A stretch of DNA of 64,000 nt. Origin: Foetidibacter luteolus (lineage in GTDB: Bacteria; Bacteroidota; Bacteroidia; Chitinophagales; Chitinophagaceae). The stretch lies in assembly GCF_009650435.1 (NCBI RefSeq), contig NZ_VVIP01000091.1:1-64000 (forward strand), written 5' to 3'. Made by a program: the position numbers and the translations under genes. The first letter of the stretch is position 1; each line of letters starts with the position of its first letter. The notes below the pieces were generated by a model that was not told the DNA's origin, ran no database searches, and worked only from the letters and a program-made list of their open reading frames with translations. This document shows, piece after piece, positions 16,294 through 25,119 of this stretch.

Positions 16294-19203
16294 ATGAACG
16301 ACAAGTTGCGGCAGTTGGCCCAATCCCTGACCGGGGAATTGTATTATGATGACACCATGCGTATTCTTTATGCTACCGATGCATCTGCTTACCGCGAAAT
16401 GCCGCTGGCGGTGGCCATCCCTAAAACAACAGATGACCTTAAACAACTGATAAGTTTTGCACATGCCAACCAAACTTCGCTTATACCGCGTACCGCAGGC
16501 ACATCGCTGGCGGGCCAGGTAGTGGGCGCAGGCATAGTGGTTGATGTATCTAAATACTTTACGCAGATTATTGAACTGAATAAGGAGGAAAAATGGGTGC
16601 GGGTACAGCCCGGCGTTGTACGGGATGAGCTGAACATGTTCCTGAAACCGCACGGCCTTTTTTTTGGCCCGGAAACATCCACTGCCAACCGCGCCATGAT
16701 TGGCGGCATGGTAGGCAACAACTCCTGCGGCTCTAACTCTGTAGTGTACCGCAGTACCAGGGAGCATTTGCTGGAAGTAAAAGCATTATTGAGTGATGGA
16801 AGTGAAGCGGAGTTTAAAACACTGGGCCTGGATGAATTTCATGCCAAGTGCGAAGGGGATAGCCTGGAAGCTTCTATTTACAGGAAGGTAAGGGGCATGC
16901 TGGGCAATTACGATAACCAGGCAGAGATAAGGAAGGAATTTCCTAAAAAAAGCATTGAACGCAGGAACACCGGCTACGCCGTAGATATGTTGCTGGATAC
17001 GGCGCCTTTTACCGCCGGGGAACCCGACTTTAATTTTTGCAAACTGATAGCGGGTTCTGAAGGCACACTGGCATTGATTACAGAAATTAAGTTAAACGTG
17101 GTACCGCTGCCGCCCAAAGAGGCTGGGCTGCTGTGCGTTCACTTTAATACCATCGACGAATCTTTAAGGGCCAACCTTATAGCTTTAAAATATGCACCCA
17201 GCGCCAGCGAGTTGATTGACCATTACATACTGGAATGTACCAAAGACAACATAGAGCAACGCAAGAACCGTTTTTTTGTACAGGGAGACCCCGGCGCCAT
17301 ACTGGTGGTGGAGTATGCCCGCCAAACCAGGGAAGAAGTAATAGCTGTTGCCGCCCAGGCCGAAGCGGAAATGAGAGCGGCGGGGCTGGGTTATCATTTT
17401 CCGTTGCTGTTTGGAGAAGATACCAAGAAGATATGGACACTACGCAAAGCCGGCCTTGGCCTGTTGAGTAACCTGCCCGGCGATGAGAAGGCTGTACCGG
17501 TTATTGAAGATACCGCGGTGGATGTAAACGACCTGCCGGATTTTATCCGCGACTTTAACCTGGTGCTTAAAAAGCACAACCTTTATTCCGTACATTATGC
17601 GCATGCAGGCAGCGGTGAAATACACTTGCGGCCTATTATTAACCTTAAAACCAAAGAAGGCAACCAGCTATTCCGCACCATTGCAGAAGAAATTGCCACG
17701 TTGGTTAAAAAATACAACGGCTCCCTTAGCGGCGAGCATGGAGACGGCCGCCTGCGTGGAGAATTTATTAAGCAGATGGTAGGTGAAAAAAACTACCGCC
17801 TGCTAAAGGAAATCAAGCAAACCTGGGACCCGGCTAATATCTTTAACCCCGGTAAAATTGTAGATACACCATCTATGAACAGCATGCTGCGTTACGCACC
17901 AGGCCAGCAAACACCACGGTTCAATACCATTTTCCGTTACCCCAACCAGGATGTGCTGCAGCATGCGGAACAGTGTAATGGCTCCGGCGATTGCCGTAAG
18001 TCTCACCTCTCCGGCGGCACCATGTGCCCTTCTTTCATGGCTACCCGCAACGAAAAAGATACCACCCGTGCCAGGGCCAACATTCTGAGGGAATTTCTTA
18101 CCAACTCCAACAAGGTTAACCGTTTTGACCATAAAGAGATTTACGAGGTGATGGATTTGTGCCTGAGTTGCAAGGGCTGTAAATCCGAGTGCCCTTCTAA
18201 TGTAGACATGGGAAAGTTGAAGGCCGAATTTCTTCAGCATTACTATGATGCCAACGGTGTTCCTTTCAGGAGCAGGTTGATTGCCAACTTTAGCAAATCG
18301 GCCAAGCTGGGTGCAATTGCGCCAGGCCTCTACAATTTTGTAATGACAAACAAGGGCATCAGCACACTGGTAAAGAAAATGTCAGGCTTTGCTGTTAACC
18401 GCTCTATGCCTGCCATGTACAAAACCACGCTGCAAAGCTGGTACCGTAAAAACAAGCAGGGTGCTGCCGGCGGCAGGCAACTGTACCTGTTCTGCGATGA
18501 ATTTACCAACTATAACGATACTGAAATAGGCATTAAAGCCATCCTGCTATTGCAAAAGCTGGGTTACGAAGTAACCATTCCCAGCCATGAGGAAAGCGGC
18601 AGGGCATGGTTATCCAAAGGGCTGGTACGGCAGGCTAAAAAAATAGCCAACAAAAACATTGAGCTGCTGGCTAATGTGGTAACAGAAGATAGCCCACTGA
18701 TTGGAATTGAGCCTTCTGCCATTCTTACTTTCAGAGATGAGTATGTGGACCTTGCTACAGATGAAAACTATGAAGCAGCCAAAAAGCTGGCGAAAAATGT
18801 ATTTACCATAGATGAATTCCTGGCCCGGGAAATTGAAAAAGGCAATATTGGCAAAGAGCAGTTCAGCACAGAAAAACGTATTATAAAACTTCACGGGCAT
18901 TGCCAGCAAAAAGCATTGTCTTCTGTAGCGCCTTCTGTAAAAATTCTTTCCTTACCAGAGAATTATCAAGTTGAAAATATACCTTCCGGCTGTTGTGGTA
19001 TGGCCGGTTCTTTTGGTTATGAGAAGGAACACTACGATATCTCTATGAAAATAGCGGAGCTGGTATTACTGCCAACAATACGTAAACAGCCCGAAGATGT
19101 TATTATAGCCGCACCCGGCACCAGTTGCCGCCACCAGGTGAAAGACGGCACCGGCAGAACAGCCAAACACCCCGTGGAGATTTTATACGAAGCGCTTAAA
19201 TAG
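16294..19203 (+). CDS. FAD- and Fe-S-binding dehydrogenase (D-lactate / D-2-hydroxyacid type, YdiJ-like)
   Basis: A 969-residue fusion. An N-terminal PCMH-type FAD domain has LIPRTAGTSLAGQVVGAG near residue 64 and the GGMVGNNSCGSNS segment near 136. A FAD-oxidase C domain follows, including HYAHAGSGEIHLRP near 435. The Fe-S domain has Cys clusters near residues 555-580 and CLSCKGCKSECPS near 623-635. A cysteine-rich CCG domain has GHCQQKALS and CCGMAGSFGYE near 868-910. Such proteins oxidise D-lactate or D-2-hydroxyglutarate and pass electrons to the quinone pool. The substrate cannot be fixed from sequence. It is monocistronic. Confidence 0.88.
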   Translation: MNDKLRQLAQSLTGELYYDDTMRILYATDASAYREMPLAVAIPKTTDDLKQLISFAHANQTSLIPRTAGTSLAGQVVGAGIVVDVSKYFTQIIELNKEEKWVRVQPGVVRDELNMFLKPHGLFFGPETSTANRAMIGGMVGNNSCGSNSVVYRSTREHLLEVKALLSDGSEAEFKTLGLDEFHAKCEGDSLEASIYRKVRGMLGNYDNQAEIRKEFPKKSIERRNTGYAVDMLLDTAPFTAGEPDFNFCKLIAGSEGTLALITEIKLNVVPLPPKEAGLLCVHFNTIDESLRANLIALKYAPSASELIDHYILECTKDNIEQRKNRFFVQGDPGAILVVEYARQTREEVIAVAAQAEAEMRAAGLGYHFPLLFGEDTKKIWTLRKAGLGLLSNLPGDEKAVPVIEDTAVDVNDLPDFIRDFNLVLKKHNLYSVHYAHAGSGEIHLRPIINLKTKEGNQLFRTIAEEIATLVKKYNGSLSGEHGDGRLRGEFIKQMVGEKNYRLLKEIKQTWDPANIFNPGKIVDTPSMNSMLRYAPGQQTPRFNTIFRYPNQDVLQHAEQCNGSGDCRKSHLSGGTMCPSFMATRNEKDTTRARANILREFLTNSNKVNRFDHKEIYEVMDLCLSCKGCKSECPSNVDMGKLKAEFLQHYYDANGVPFRSRLIANFSKSAKLGAIAPGLYNFVMTNKGISTLVKKMSGFAVNRSMPAMYKTTLQSWYRKNKQGAAGGRQLYLFCDEFTNYNDTEIGIKAILLLQKLGYEVTIPSHEESGRAWLSKGLVRQAKKIANKNIELLANVVTEDSPLIGIEPSAILTFRDEYVDLATDENYEAAKKLAKNVFTIDEFLAREIEKGNIGKEQFSTEKRIIKLHGHCQQKALSSVAPSVKILSLPENYQVENIPSGCCGMAGSFGYEKEHYDISMKIAELVLLPTIRKQPEDVIIAAPGTSCRHQVKDGTGRTAKHPVEILYEALK

Positions 19204-19314
19204 GCTTATGGGTACTCAAACTATTTCGCTATACTGCAAACAGGGTAAAAATGTGCAATTGCATTCTTTTACCTATCCAGGGTTGTAGTATTATGGGTGC
19301 GTGAATGTTTTTTA

Positions 19315-19416
19315 GGGGGGTGTCCCTCGTACCTCGGGCCGGGCTTTCCGCTATTACTCCGGCACAAGGCCCCGCTGCGAAGGCCTCACCGGGGTAACCG
19401 CTTCAATCCCTCACCC
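19315..19416 (-). repeat. Family 1 repeat
   Basis: A 102-base reverse-orientation copy. It is nearly the exact complement of the copy at 59366-59466, including the CGTACCTCGGGCCGGGCTTT stretch. It lies between two convergent genes. A CCGGTTACAAGTTGCTGGTT segment follows, related to the sequence between the repeats at the window start. Confidence 0.85.
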
Positions 19417-19613
19417 GAAAGACAGTTACCGGTTACAAGTTGCTGGTTACCGGTGTGTTGAGTGGGTGAAAGGTTGGTTATATTTTTTGATTGATGAAAC
19501 GCCTGGTAAAATATTCAACATAGTATTAACCAGAATAAACTTATTACACAACCTGTGTTGTGGCGGAACACTTTGTGGGTAAAACATTGCCCGAAGGGCA
19601 TAAATAACAATAG

Positions 19614-19701
19614 CCCCGGTTGCAAACCGGGGTTAAAGAATGAATCGTACAGCAACCCTGCAAGGGTTGAACCCCACGCGTATTCAACCCTTGCAGGGTT
19701 G
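19614..19701. repeat. Nested palindromes in a convergent intergenic region
   Basis: CCCCGGTTGCAAACCGGGG at about 19615-19633 is a hairpin. CAACCCTGCAAGGGTTGAA at 19653-19671 and its exact reverse complement at 19683-19701 form a 19-base inverted repeat whose arms are themselves palindromic. The remaining sequence from 19204 to 19778 shows no gene. Confidence 0.85.
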
Positions 19702-19778
19702 GGCTATAAGGATGCGGTAACCCGGGTTTCATCGGTGCTATTACACAGTTTTATTCTGCTCATACTATCATGAACATG

Positions 19779-20693
19779 CTACTTAATTTTCAGCCTTACG
19801 TCAAGTAACTGAATAACAAGTAAACTGGCCATCAGCAAATGCGCAGGTTGCGCAAAAGCCGGCATATTTAACCCGGCCAATATTAACCCCATGGCAATGG
19901 TAAGCAATACAGAAACCAGGATAAATACGCCTTTGCGCTGTACCTGCTTATAACCAAGGGACAGCCAGAAAATACCAATACACAATACAGCCACCAGCCA
20001 TGCCATAATTTTGTGCAGGGTAAAATAATGGTCAAGGCGGGCTATCCAGGTTTCTCGCCGGGTGTACAACAGTGGTTTGGCTATTTCATCTATTTGCTCC
20101 CGCACTTCGGTGCCCAATACAATTTGCGCCAGCAATACCAGCAATGTTACCAGCGTTAACCATTTTAAACGTTTGTTGCTTAGTCTTTCCTGGCGCTTAA
20201 GCAGGTGTATAATGATTAATGGTATAGCCGCAATTACCAAAGCTACCAGCATGTGCGTGGTTACTTTTACTACAGCAAGGTTAGCATCAACTACCTTTTT
20301 GCCCAGCCAGCCCTGGAACCCTGTTGCCAGTAACAACAATAACGACAGCCAGAAAATTTTACGGTTGGTTTTAGAGTATTTTCTAAAGCTCCAGACGGTA
20401 TGGATAAAAATCCAAACACCCAGCAAAGCGCCCAGCAAGCGGTTAATGTATTCAATCCAGGTATGGTAAGCATTAAAGGTATGGTCAATATCCTGCTGCT
20501 TCAGGTATTTTTCAAAATAAGGGGGCAACTGGCTGGCATCTGTAGGCGGTACCCACCTGCCAAAGCAGCGCGGCCAATCCGGGCAGCCCATACCGCTTTG
20601 CGTGGTGCGTACTACGCCGCCGGCAAGTATTACTAAAAAAACAAATACCAATACAAATCGTGTGTAGCGTATAAAAGCGGTATGCGTATTCAT
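19779..20693 (-). CDS. ctaA: Heme A synthase, COX15/CtaA family
   Basis: A 304-residue, eight-helix membrane protein. The ATG at 20693 (MNTHTAFIRYTRF) is preferred over a longer open frame. The family signature GGVVRTTQSGMGCPDWPRC lies near residues 26-44, followed by the HTWIEYINRLLGALLG segment with its heme-ligand His. A second His-containing LDHYFTLHKIMAWL lies near 225. It oxidises heme O to heme A for cytochrome c oxidase. No ctaB or oxidase genes are in the window, so it stands alone here. Confidence 0.92.
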   Translation of the reverse strand: MNTHTAFIRYTRFVLVFVFLVILAGGVVRTTQSGMGCPDWPRCFGRWVPPTDASQLPPYFEKYLKQQDIDHTFNAYHTWIEYINRLLGALLGVWIFIHTVWSFRKYSKTNRKIFWLSLLLLLATGFQGWLGKKVVDANLAVVKVTTHMLVALVIAAIPLIIIHLLKRQERLSNKRLKWLTLVTLLVLLAQIVLGTEVREQIDEIAKPLLYTRRETWIARLDHYFTLHKIMAWLVAVLCIGIFWLSLGYKQVQRKGVFILVSVLLTIAMGLILAGLNMPAFAQPAHLLMASLLVIQLLDVRLKIK

Positions 20694-20804
20694 AAACGCT
20701 GCAAAGGTATTGGGGTAAAGGCAAGTATGCTTCAATAAAAAGAGGCAGATTTTATGAGCATGTTATTGAGCGTTTCAGTACAATAATCAACAGGCGTCAC
20801 TTTT

Positions 20805-20909
20805 GGGTGAGGGATTGCAGCGGATACCCCGCTGAAGCCTTCGCAGCCCGGCCCTGTGGCGGAGTATGAGCGGAAAGCCCGACCCCTTGCGTAGCTTGGG
20901 GGCACCCCC
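20805..20909 (+). repeat. Family 1 repeat
   Basis: A 105-base forward copy, from GGGTGAGGGATTGCAGCGG to GCTTGGGGGCACCCCC. It lies between the heme A synthase start and the end of the EEP gene. Confidence 0.85.
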
Positions 20910-21075
20910 AAGTACGATTTGCGAAGTACGAAGTACTTACTTATGTTAGATGTTAGATGTGGGATGTACGATGTAAAACAAGTACGATTTAGGATTTACG
21001 AAGTACCTGTAATATGTTAGATGTACGATGTGGGAAGTACGATGTAAACACGTACGAAGCACATAACCACTTAAG
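20910..21075. repeat. Low-complexity TACGATGT / TTAGATGT tract
   Basis: Irregular short repeats of AAGTACGA, TTAGATGT, GGGATGTACGATGTAAAAC and similar words, directly next to a family 1 copy. The same type of tract lies at 29208-29371 and, reversed, at 15915-15972. It has no coding content. Confidence 0.75.
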
Positions 21076-21099
21076 ATGTTAGGTTTACAACTTAAACAC

Positions 21100-21945
21100 C
21101 TATATAACCACCCTTGCAAAAACGGGAAAATGGTCTGATGAAAAACGCCCCTGCCATGTTTGCGAAAGTGTGGCGTGCTGCAAAACCTGTACGCCATTCC
21201 TGATAAAAATATGGTCAATAGGTTCGTTGCCCAGCTCCTTTTCTTTAAAGCCGGTAAAAGTTCCCTGCGGCCCATAGTGTGGCGTTTCGCTGATGGCCTT
21301 GCTGTCAGTTAACCGGTTAGGGTTATTGCTGTCGGTAATAATTTTTATCGGCTCGTCTGATGGGCGGGCATTAAAATCGCCGGTGATAAAAGCAGGCGTA
21401 CTGCCGGCAATTTCTTTTACTTTTTGCAACAGCAGTTTGGCGCTTTCGGCCCTTGCCTGCTGGCCACGGTGGTCAAAATGCGTATTGAAAGCGTAGAAGG
21501 TTTTATTGGTTAGCCTGTCTTTAAAAAGACACCAGGTTACCAGCCTTGTTATATCGGCATCCCAGCCTTTGGAGCCTGGCACTTCCGGTGTTTGAGACAG
21601 CCAGAAAGTGGCGCCCTTTATCCAAAGCAGGCGGGTAGTATCGTAAAAAATAGCGCTGTATTCGCCGGCGGTTTTACCATCATCACGGCCTACACCAAAG
21701 TATTTAAACGCGGGCAGGCGCTGCAGCAGGTCCTCCATCTGGTCGTGCAGGGCTTCCTGCACACCCAAAAGATTGGTTTGATGAAACAATACCTGGGAGG
21801 CAGCATTGTCCTTACGGTAAGGCCAGGCATTTAGGCTGTCACCCGGGTTGTTGTAGCGGATATTAAACGTCATTACATTCAGCGGCGCCTGTGCAAAGGC
21901 ATTTGCGCAAATAATCATCAGCAAACAAAAGAAAATGTTTTTCAT
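21100..21945 (-). CDS. Secreted endonuclease/exonuclease/phosphatase-family hydrolase
   Basis: A 281-residue protein with a signal peptide (cleavage near ANAFAQ, residue 19). EEP-fold motifs are in order: NVMTFNIRYNNPGD near residue 23, QEALHDQM with its catalytic Glu near 62, TGDFNARPSDEP near 195, PIDHIFIR near 245 and SSDHFPVFARV at the end. All metal and catalytic positions are present. In Bacteroidota such secreted members are usually annotated as phosphodiesterases or nucleases, and the substrate (phosphatidylinositol, nucleic acid, sugar phosphate) is open. It lies after the repeat tract with no operon partner. Confidence 0.88.
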   Translation of the reverse strand: MKNIFFCLLMIICANAFAQAPLNVMTFNIRYNNPGDSLNAWPYRKDNAASQVLFHQTNLLGVQEALHDQMEDLLQRLPAFKYFGVGRDDGKTAGEYSAIFYDTTRLLWIKGATFWLSQTPEVPGSKGWDADITRLVTWCLFKDRLTNKTFYAFNTHFDHRGQQARAESAKLLLQKVKEIAGSTPAFITGDFNARPSDEPIKIITDSNNPNRLTDSKAISETPHYGPQGTFTGFKEKELGNEPIDHIFIRNGVQVLQHATLSQTWQGRFSSDHFPVFARVVI

Positions 21946-22000
21946 GCGCTAAAAGTAGGGCAATAATGAACATTTGCAGCGAGCCTGGTTTATGTATATG

Positions 22001-22723
22001 TTAATAATCGGGGTTGTGCCCATAAACGCCAGGCATCATACGTATATAGCGTTTAACAGTGGCCGGGCTCATGTATCGTTCATTTTTATCAACACTACTG
22101 TTTTCTGTAGCCTCAGTTTGTTCGGCGTTGCCAAATTGTTTTTGTATAAACCTGCTCCAGGCCAATAGCTGGTAACCCAGGCCATGAGCTATGCACAGGC
22201 TGTCTGTAGCAAACTCAAACCTGTTCATATATGCCCGGGATAGATGGCCAATACCTGTTCTTATGAATCTGCCAAAACCACCGTTGACAAAGTAGGACAC
22301 ATGACTAAGCTCGTGCCCAATTACGCCAATACGGGCGTTATAATCCATGTACTTAATGAGTATTGGCGACAGAAATGCATTGCTGGAATCGCTGATGGTA
22401 ATTATATATTTTGCCTTGCTGCCTTTTCTAAAAATGCTGAAAAATCTCGGCTTAGCAGCCAATGGAGAAATATAGTGCCTGTATTCAAACCTGATATATG
22501 TTTGCCTAAGCTCCGGAAAATAAGACAATGCTACCAGTATTGGCCTGGCAAGCGCTGCCGGAATTTCTTTATTAGCGCCAAATTCTTTTGCAAGTGTAGC
22601 ACTGTCTTCTGCTAATAATGCATTTTCAGCAAATTGCTTAACTGGCTGTTGTGCCGATGCGTAATGCGCATTTTGTAAAAGCCATACAATCAGTATCGGG
22701 ATTAGCAACCTTACCTTAAGCAT
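22001..22723 (-). CDS. Putative secreted zinc metallopeptidase (HExxH)
   Basis: A 240-residue protein with a signal peptide (cleavage near YASAQQ, residue 25). The start at 22723 (MLKVRLLIP) overlaps the end of the upstream SDR gene by 8 bases, which suggests translational coupling. The zinc motif IGHELSHVSYF lies near residue 137, and a downstream FEFATDSLCIAHGLG near 173 resembles the Glu-x-x-x-Asp third-ligand motif of gluzincins such as M48. No family is recognised with confidence. The protein is short, with no membrane segment beyond the signal. The function call is inferred from the motif spacing. Confidence 0.6.
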   Translation of the reverse strand: MLKVRLLIPILIVWLLQNAHYASAQQPVKQFAENALLAEDSATLAKEFGANKEIPAALARPILVALSYFPELRQTYIRFEYRHYISPLAAKPRFFSIFRKGSKAKYIITISDSSNAFLSPILIKYMDYNARIGVIGHELSHVSYFVNGGFGRFIRTGIGHLSRAYMNRFEFATDSLCIAHGLGYQLLAWSRFIQKQFGNAEQTEATENSSVDKNERYMSPATVKRYIRMMPGVYGHNPDY

Positions 22724-23405
22724 TGTTATACACCTTAAGTACTGGTTCACGCAACGTTTGGCCGTTATCGCCAACAACAAACTCCAGTATGCCCGCAAGT
22801 GCTGCAGGGGTAACCCAGTTATCAAAACCGGCATTGGGCATAGCTTTGCGGTTGGCCGGCGTATCAATGGTTGAGGGAGCAACTACAACCGCGGCCACAT
22901 TTTTTCCTTTAGCTTCTTCGTTCATTATTTCCGCCAACCTAAGCAGTAAAGATTTGCTAAGCGTGTACGCCAGCATGCTTTTGCCCAGGGCGGTATTAAT
23001 GGCCGGGCGGGAGCCTATGAATACAATACGCCCATTGCCATGCTGCAGCATGTGGCTGAACAAAGGCCGGGCTACATGATATGCAGTATTAAAGTTTAAC
23101 GCTACCTGCTTTTGAATATCATCCGATTTTGTATCTGCTATGCTGCCCATGGCAAAGCCGCCGGCAAGCAGTAAAGCGGCATCAATGTTTTTGTATTTGT
23201 CAATGTTGTTTTGCACAAACGCCGCGGTTTGCTGTTCGTTGCTTAAATCAACCACCTGCACGTCCAGCAGGCTATGCGGCTCCAGTTCTCTCTTTTTTTC
23301 TTCGCCTGACACGGTTGCGATAACCTGGTAGCCTTTATTTAAAAACTCTTTTACCACGGTAGTTCCAAGCCCGCCGCCTGCGCCTGTTATAATAACTGTC
23401 TTCAT
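22716..23405 (-). CDS. Short-chain dehydrogenase/reductase (SDR)
   Basis: A 229-residue classical SDR. The NAD(P)-binding TGAGGGLGTTVVKEF lies at residues 7-21. An LLAGGFA segment near 80 replaces the usual NNAG. The catalytic pair is in AYTLSKSLLLRL near residues 145-155 (Tyr-x-x-x-Lys), with the upstream Ser in FIGSRPAIN near 131. The substrate is unknown. Its stop codon overlaps the start of the HExxH protein gene. Confidence 0.9.
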   Translation of the reverse strand: MKTVIITGAGGGLGTTVVKEFLNKGYQVIATVSGEEKKRELEPHSLLDVQVVDLSNEQQTAAFVQNNIDKYKNIDAALLLAGGFAMGSIADTKSDDIQKQVALNFNTAYHVARPLFSHMLQHGNGRIVFIGSRPAINTALGKSMLAYTLSKSLLLRLAEIMNEEAKGKNVAAVVVAPSTIDTPANRKAMPNAGFDNWVTPAALAGILEFVVGDNGQTLREPVLKVYNNA

Positions 23406-23608
23406 ACTGTTTACTGTTTATAAAGAAGAATGGCTAAGCTACAAAACAATGCCCATTAAAGAGGTGTTCAAACACAGTAGGGGTTCACTTTAAACCTGTG
23501 TTACACGAGGGCCAGGCTGCAATTTATTTTATCAGCGGCATTGGCTGAAAATGATATTGTTGTAATTTCAGATAATATCTTATTTAACGAAGAATCAAAA
23601 GCACAAGC

Positions 23609-24832
23609 GTGGCAGGAAAGGAAAGGTTTATACATATAACAATAGCCCGGCTTCAGTTGCTTATATTAACGATAGCTTGTCTGCCTGTGGTATTACCAGC
23701 ACAGGAACAGATATTGCCTGCCCCCGCTCAAAAGCTTACTACCCTCCCCTTTTACCAGATTACCGGCGGCATTATCATTATTCATGCCTTGTTGGATAAC
23801 TATAAAGACACTTTAAACTTTGTGCTGGATACCGGCAGCGGCGGCATATCGCTTGACTCTTCTACCACAGAATACCTGGGCGTTAAAAAAGAAATGAGTG
23901 ATAAAACAGTACGCGGCATTGCAGGTATGCGTACTGTTGAATTTGCTTACAACCACACACTAAAATTAAAGGGTCTTGATGTGGAGAGGCTTGATTTTCA
24001 TGTAAACAATTACGACCTTCTTTCCAGCACCTATGGTGTAAAGATTGATGGCATTATCGGCTACAGTTTTTTGCGCCGTTATATCGTTGCCATAGACTAC
24101 GATAAACTGGAAATAAATGTATTTGCACCCGGCACCTACAAGTATCCCCGCGGCGGGTTTATGCTAAGGCCCAGGTTTGGCACCATACCAATACAAAACG
24201 TGATGGTAAAAGATGAAAACGCTTTTGATGCACGCTATTACTTTGATACCGGCGCCGGGCTTTGCATGCTGCTGTGCGAGGAAATTGTAAAAGACAGCGC
24301 ACTGCTTAAGCGCAAAAGGAAATTTTATACTACACAGGCGGAGGGCCTGGGCGGTAAAAAAAGCATGCAGCTTACGGTTATAAAGCAGGTAAAGCTGGGC
24401 CCTTATAAGTTCAGGAATGTGCCTGTGTACGTTTTTGATGACGAGTTTAACATTACATCGTACCCCATGTTGGGCGGCCTTATTGGCAACGATTTGCTGC
24501 GCAGGTTTAACACCGTTATCAATTATCCTGAAAGGGAAATTCACCTTAAGCCCAATACACATTATACAGACTCTTTCGACTATTCTTATGTGGGCATGAG
24601 CGTATATATGATAAATGGCCTTATTACCATTTCCGATGTAATAAAAGATTCCCCTGCCGATAAAGCCGGCCTTAAAGATGGCGACATCATTTTCGGCATT
24701 GACAATAACCTGTCCGGCAATATACAGGTGTACAAAGCCATGCTGCAAAGCGCCGGTAACAAACTTAAAATAATTGTTATACGCAATGGGGAGTTTGTAA
24801 CCGTGCAAATGAAAGTGCGAAGTATTTACTGA
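23609..24832 (+). CDS. Aspartyl protease with C-terminal PDZ domain
   Basis: A 407-residue protein with a signal peptide (VVLPAQEQ near residue 30) and a GTG start. No in-frame ATG lies nearby, so the true start could be a little further in. Two retropepsin-type half-sites are present: FVLDTGSGG (DTG at 74-76) and YFDTGAGLC (DTG at 213-215). Both catalytic aspartates of a pepsin-like pair can therefore come from one chain. A PDZ domain (about 325-400) contains DSPADKAGLKDGDIIFGID. It is probably periplasmic or surface-attached. The family is widespread in Bacteroidota but poorly studied. The gene is monocistronic. Confidence 0.85.
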   Translation: MAGKERFIHITIARLQLLILTIACLPVVLPAQEQILPAPAQKLTTLPFYQITGGIIIIHALLDNYKDTLNFVLDTGSGGISLDSSTTEYLGVKKEMSDKTVRGIAGMRTVEFAYNHTLKLKGLDVERLDFHVNNYDLLSSTYGVKIDGIIGYSFLRRYIVAIDYDKLEINVFAPGTYKYPRGGFMLRPRFGTIPIQNVMVKDENAFDARYYFDTGAGLCMLLCEEIVKDSALLKRKRKFYTTQAEGLGGKKSMQLTVIKQVKLGPYKFRNVPVYVFDDEFNITSYPMLGGLIGNDLLRRFNTVINYPEREIHLKPNTHYTDSFDYSYVGMSVYMINGLITISDVIKDSPADKAGLKDGDIIFGIDNNLSGNIQVYKAMLQSAGNKLKIIVIRNGEFVTVQMKVRSIY

Positions 24833-24877
24833 CGTAATATTTGGGGCTTTCGGCTGCAATAACTTTGTTGAGGCTGT

Positions 24878-24965
24878 GGTACCGGCTTTCCGCTGCAAGT
24901 CCTCGCCACTCGTACCTCGTGGCTGCGGGCTTTCCGCTTCAATCCGGCAGCCATTCAACTGCAGG
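24878..24965. repeat. GC-rich dispersed repeat (variant family), reverse orientation
   Basis: Reverse complement of the element near 4840: CGCTGCAAGTCCTCGCCACT and GGGCTTTCCGCTTCAATCC. It lies between the aspartyl protease and DUF2130 genes. TAACTTTG at 25072-25079 may be the -7 box for the latter. Confidence 0.65.
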
Positions 24966-25119
24966 ATTTCTTCCAGGCAAAGCATCCGTTACTATTCAGC
25001 CAACCAACAAAAAAGAGCATTGTGCCCGGGCTTAACCATTGAAGCATATTAGCTGCTGTTTAACCACTCTGTAACTTTGAAGCATTTCTGCCTATCTTGT
25101 CAAAAAAAATACAGCGGCA

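Noticed and set aside
20910..21075. Possible CRISPR or coding repeat in the TACGATGT tract
   Set aside because: The repeats have no fixed unit or spacer, and the frames across them are low-complexity.
23463..23506. GTGTT..AACAC and GTGTTACAC palindromes before the aspartyl protease and near 60317
   Set aside because: They are only 9-12 bases, differ from the 15-base sus-type sites and are expected by chance at this length.
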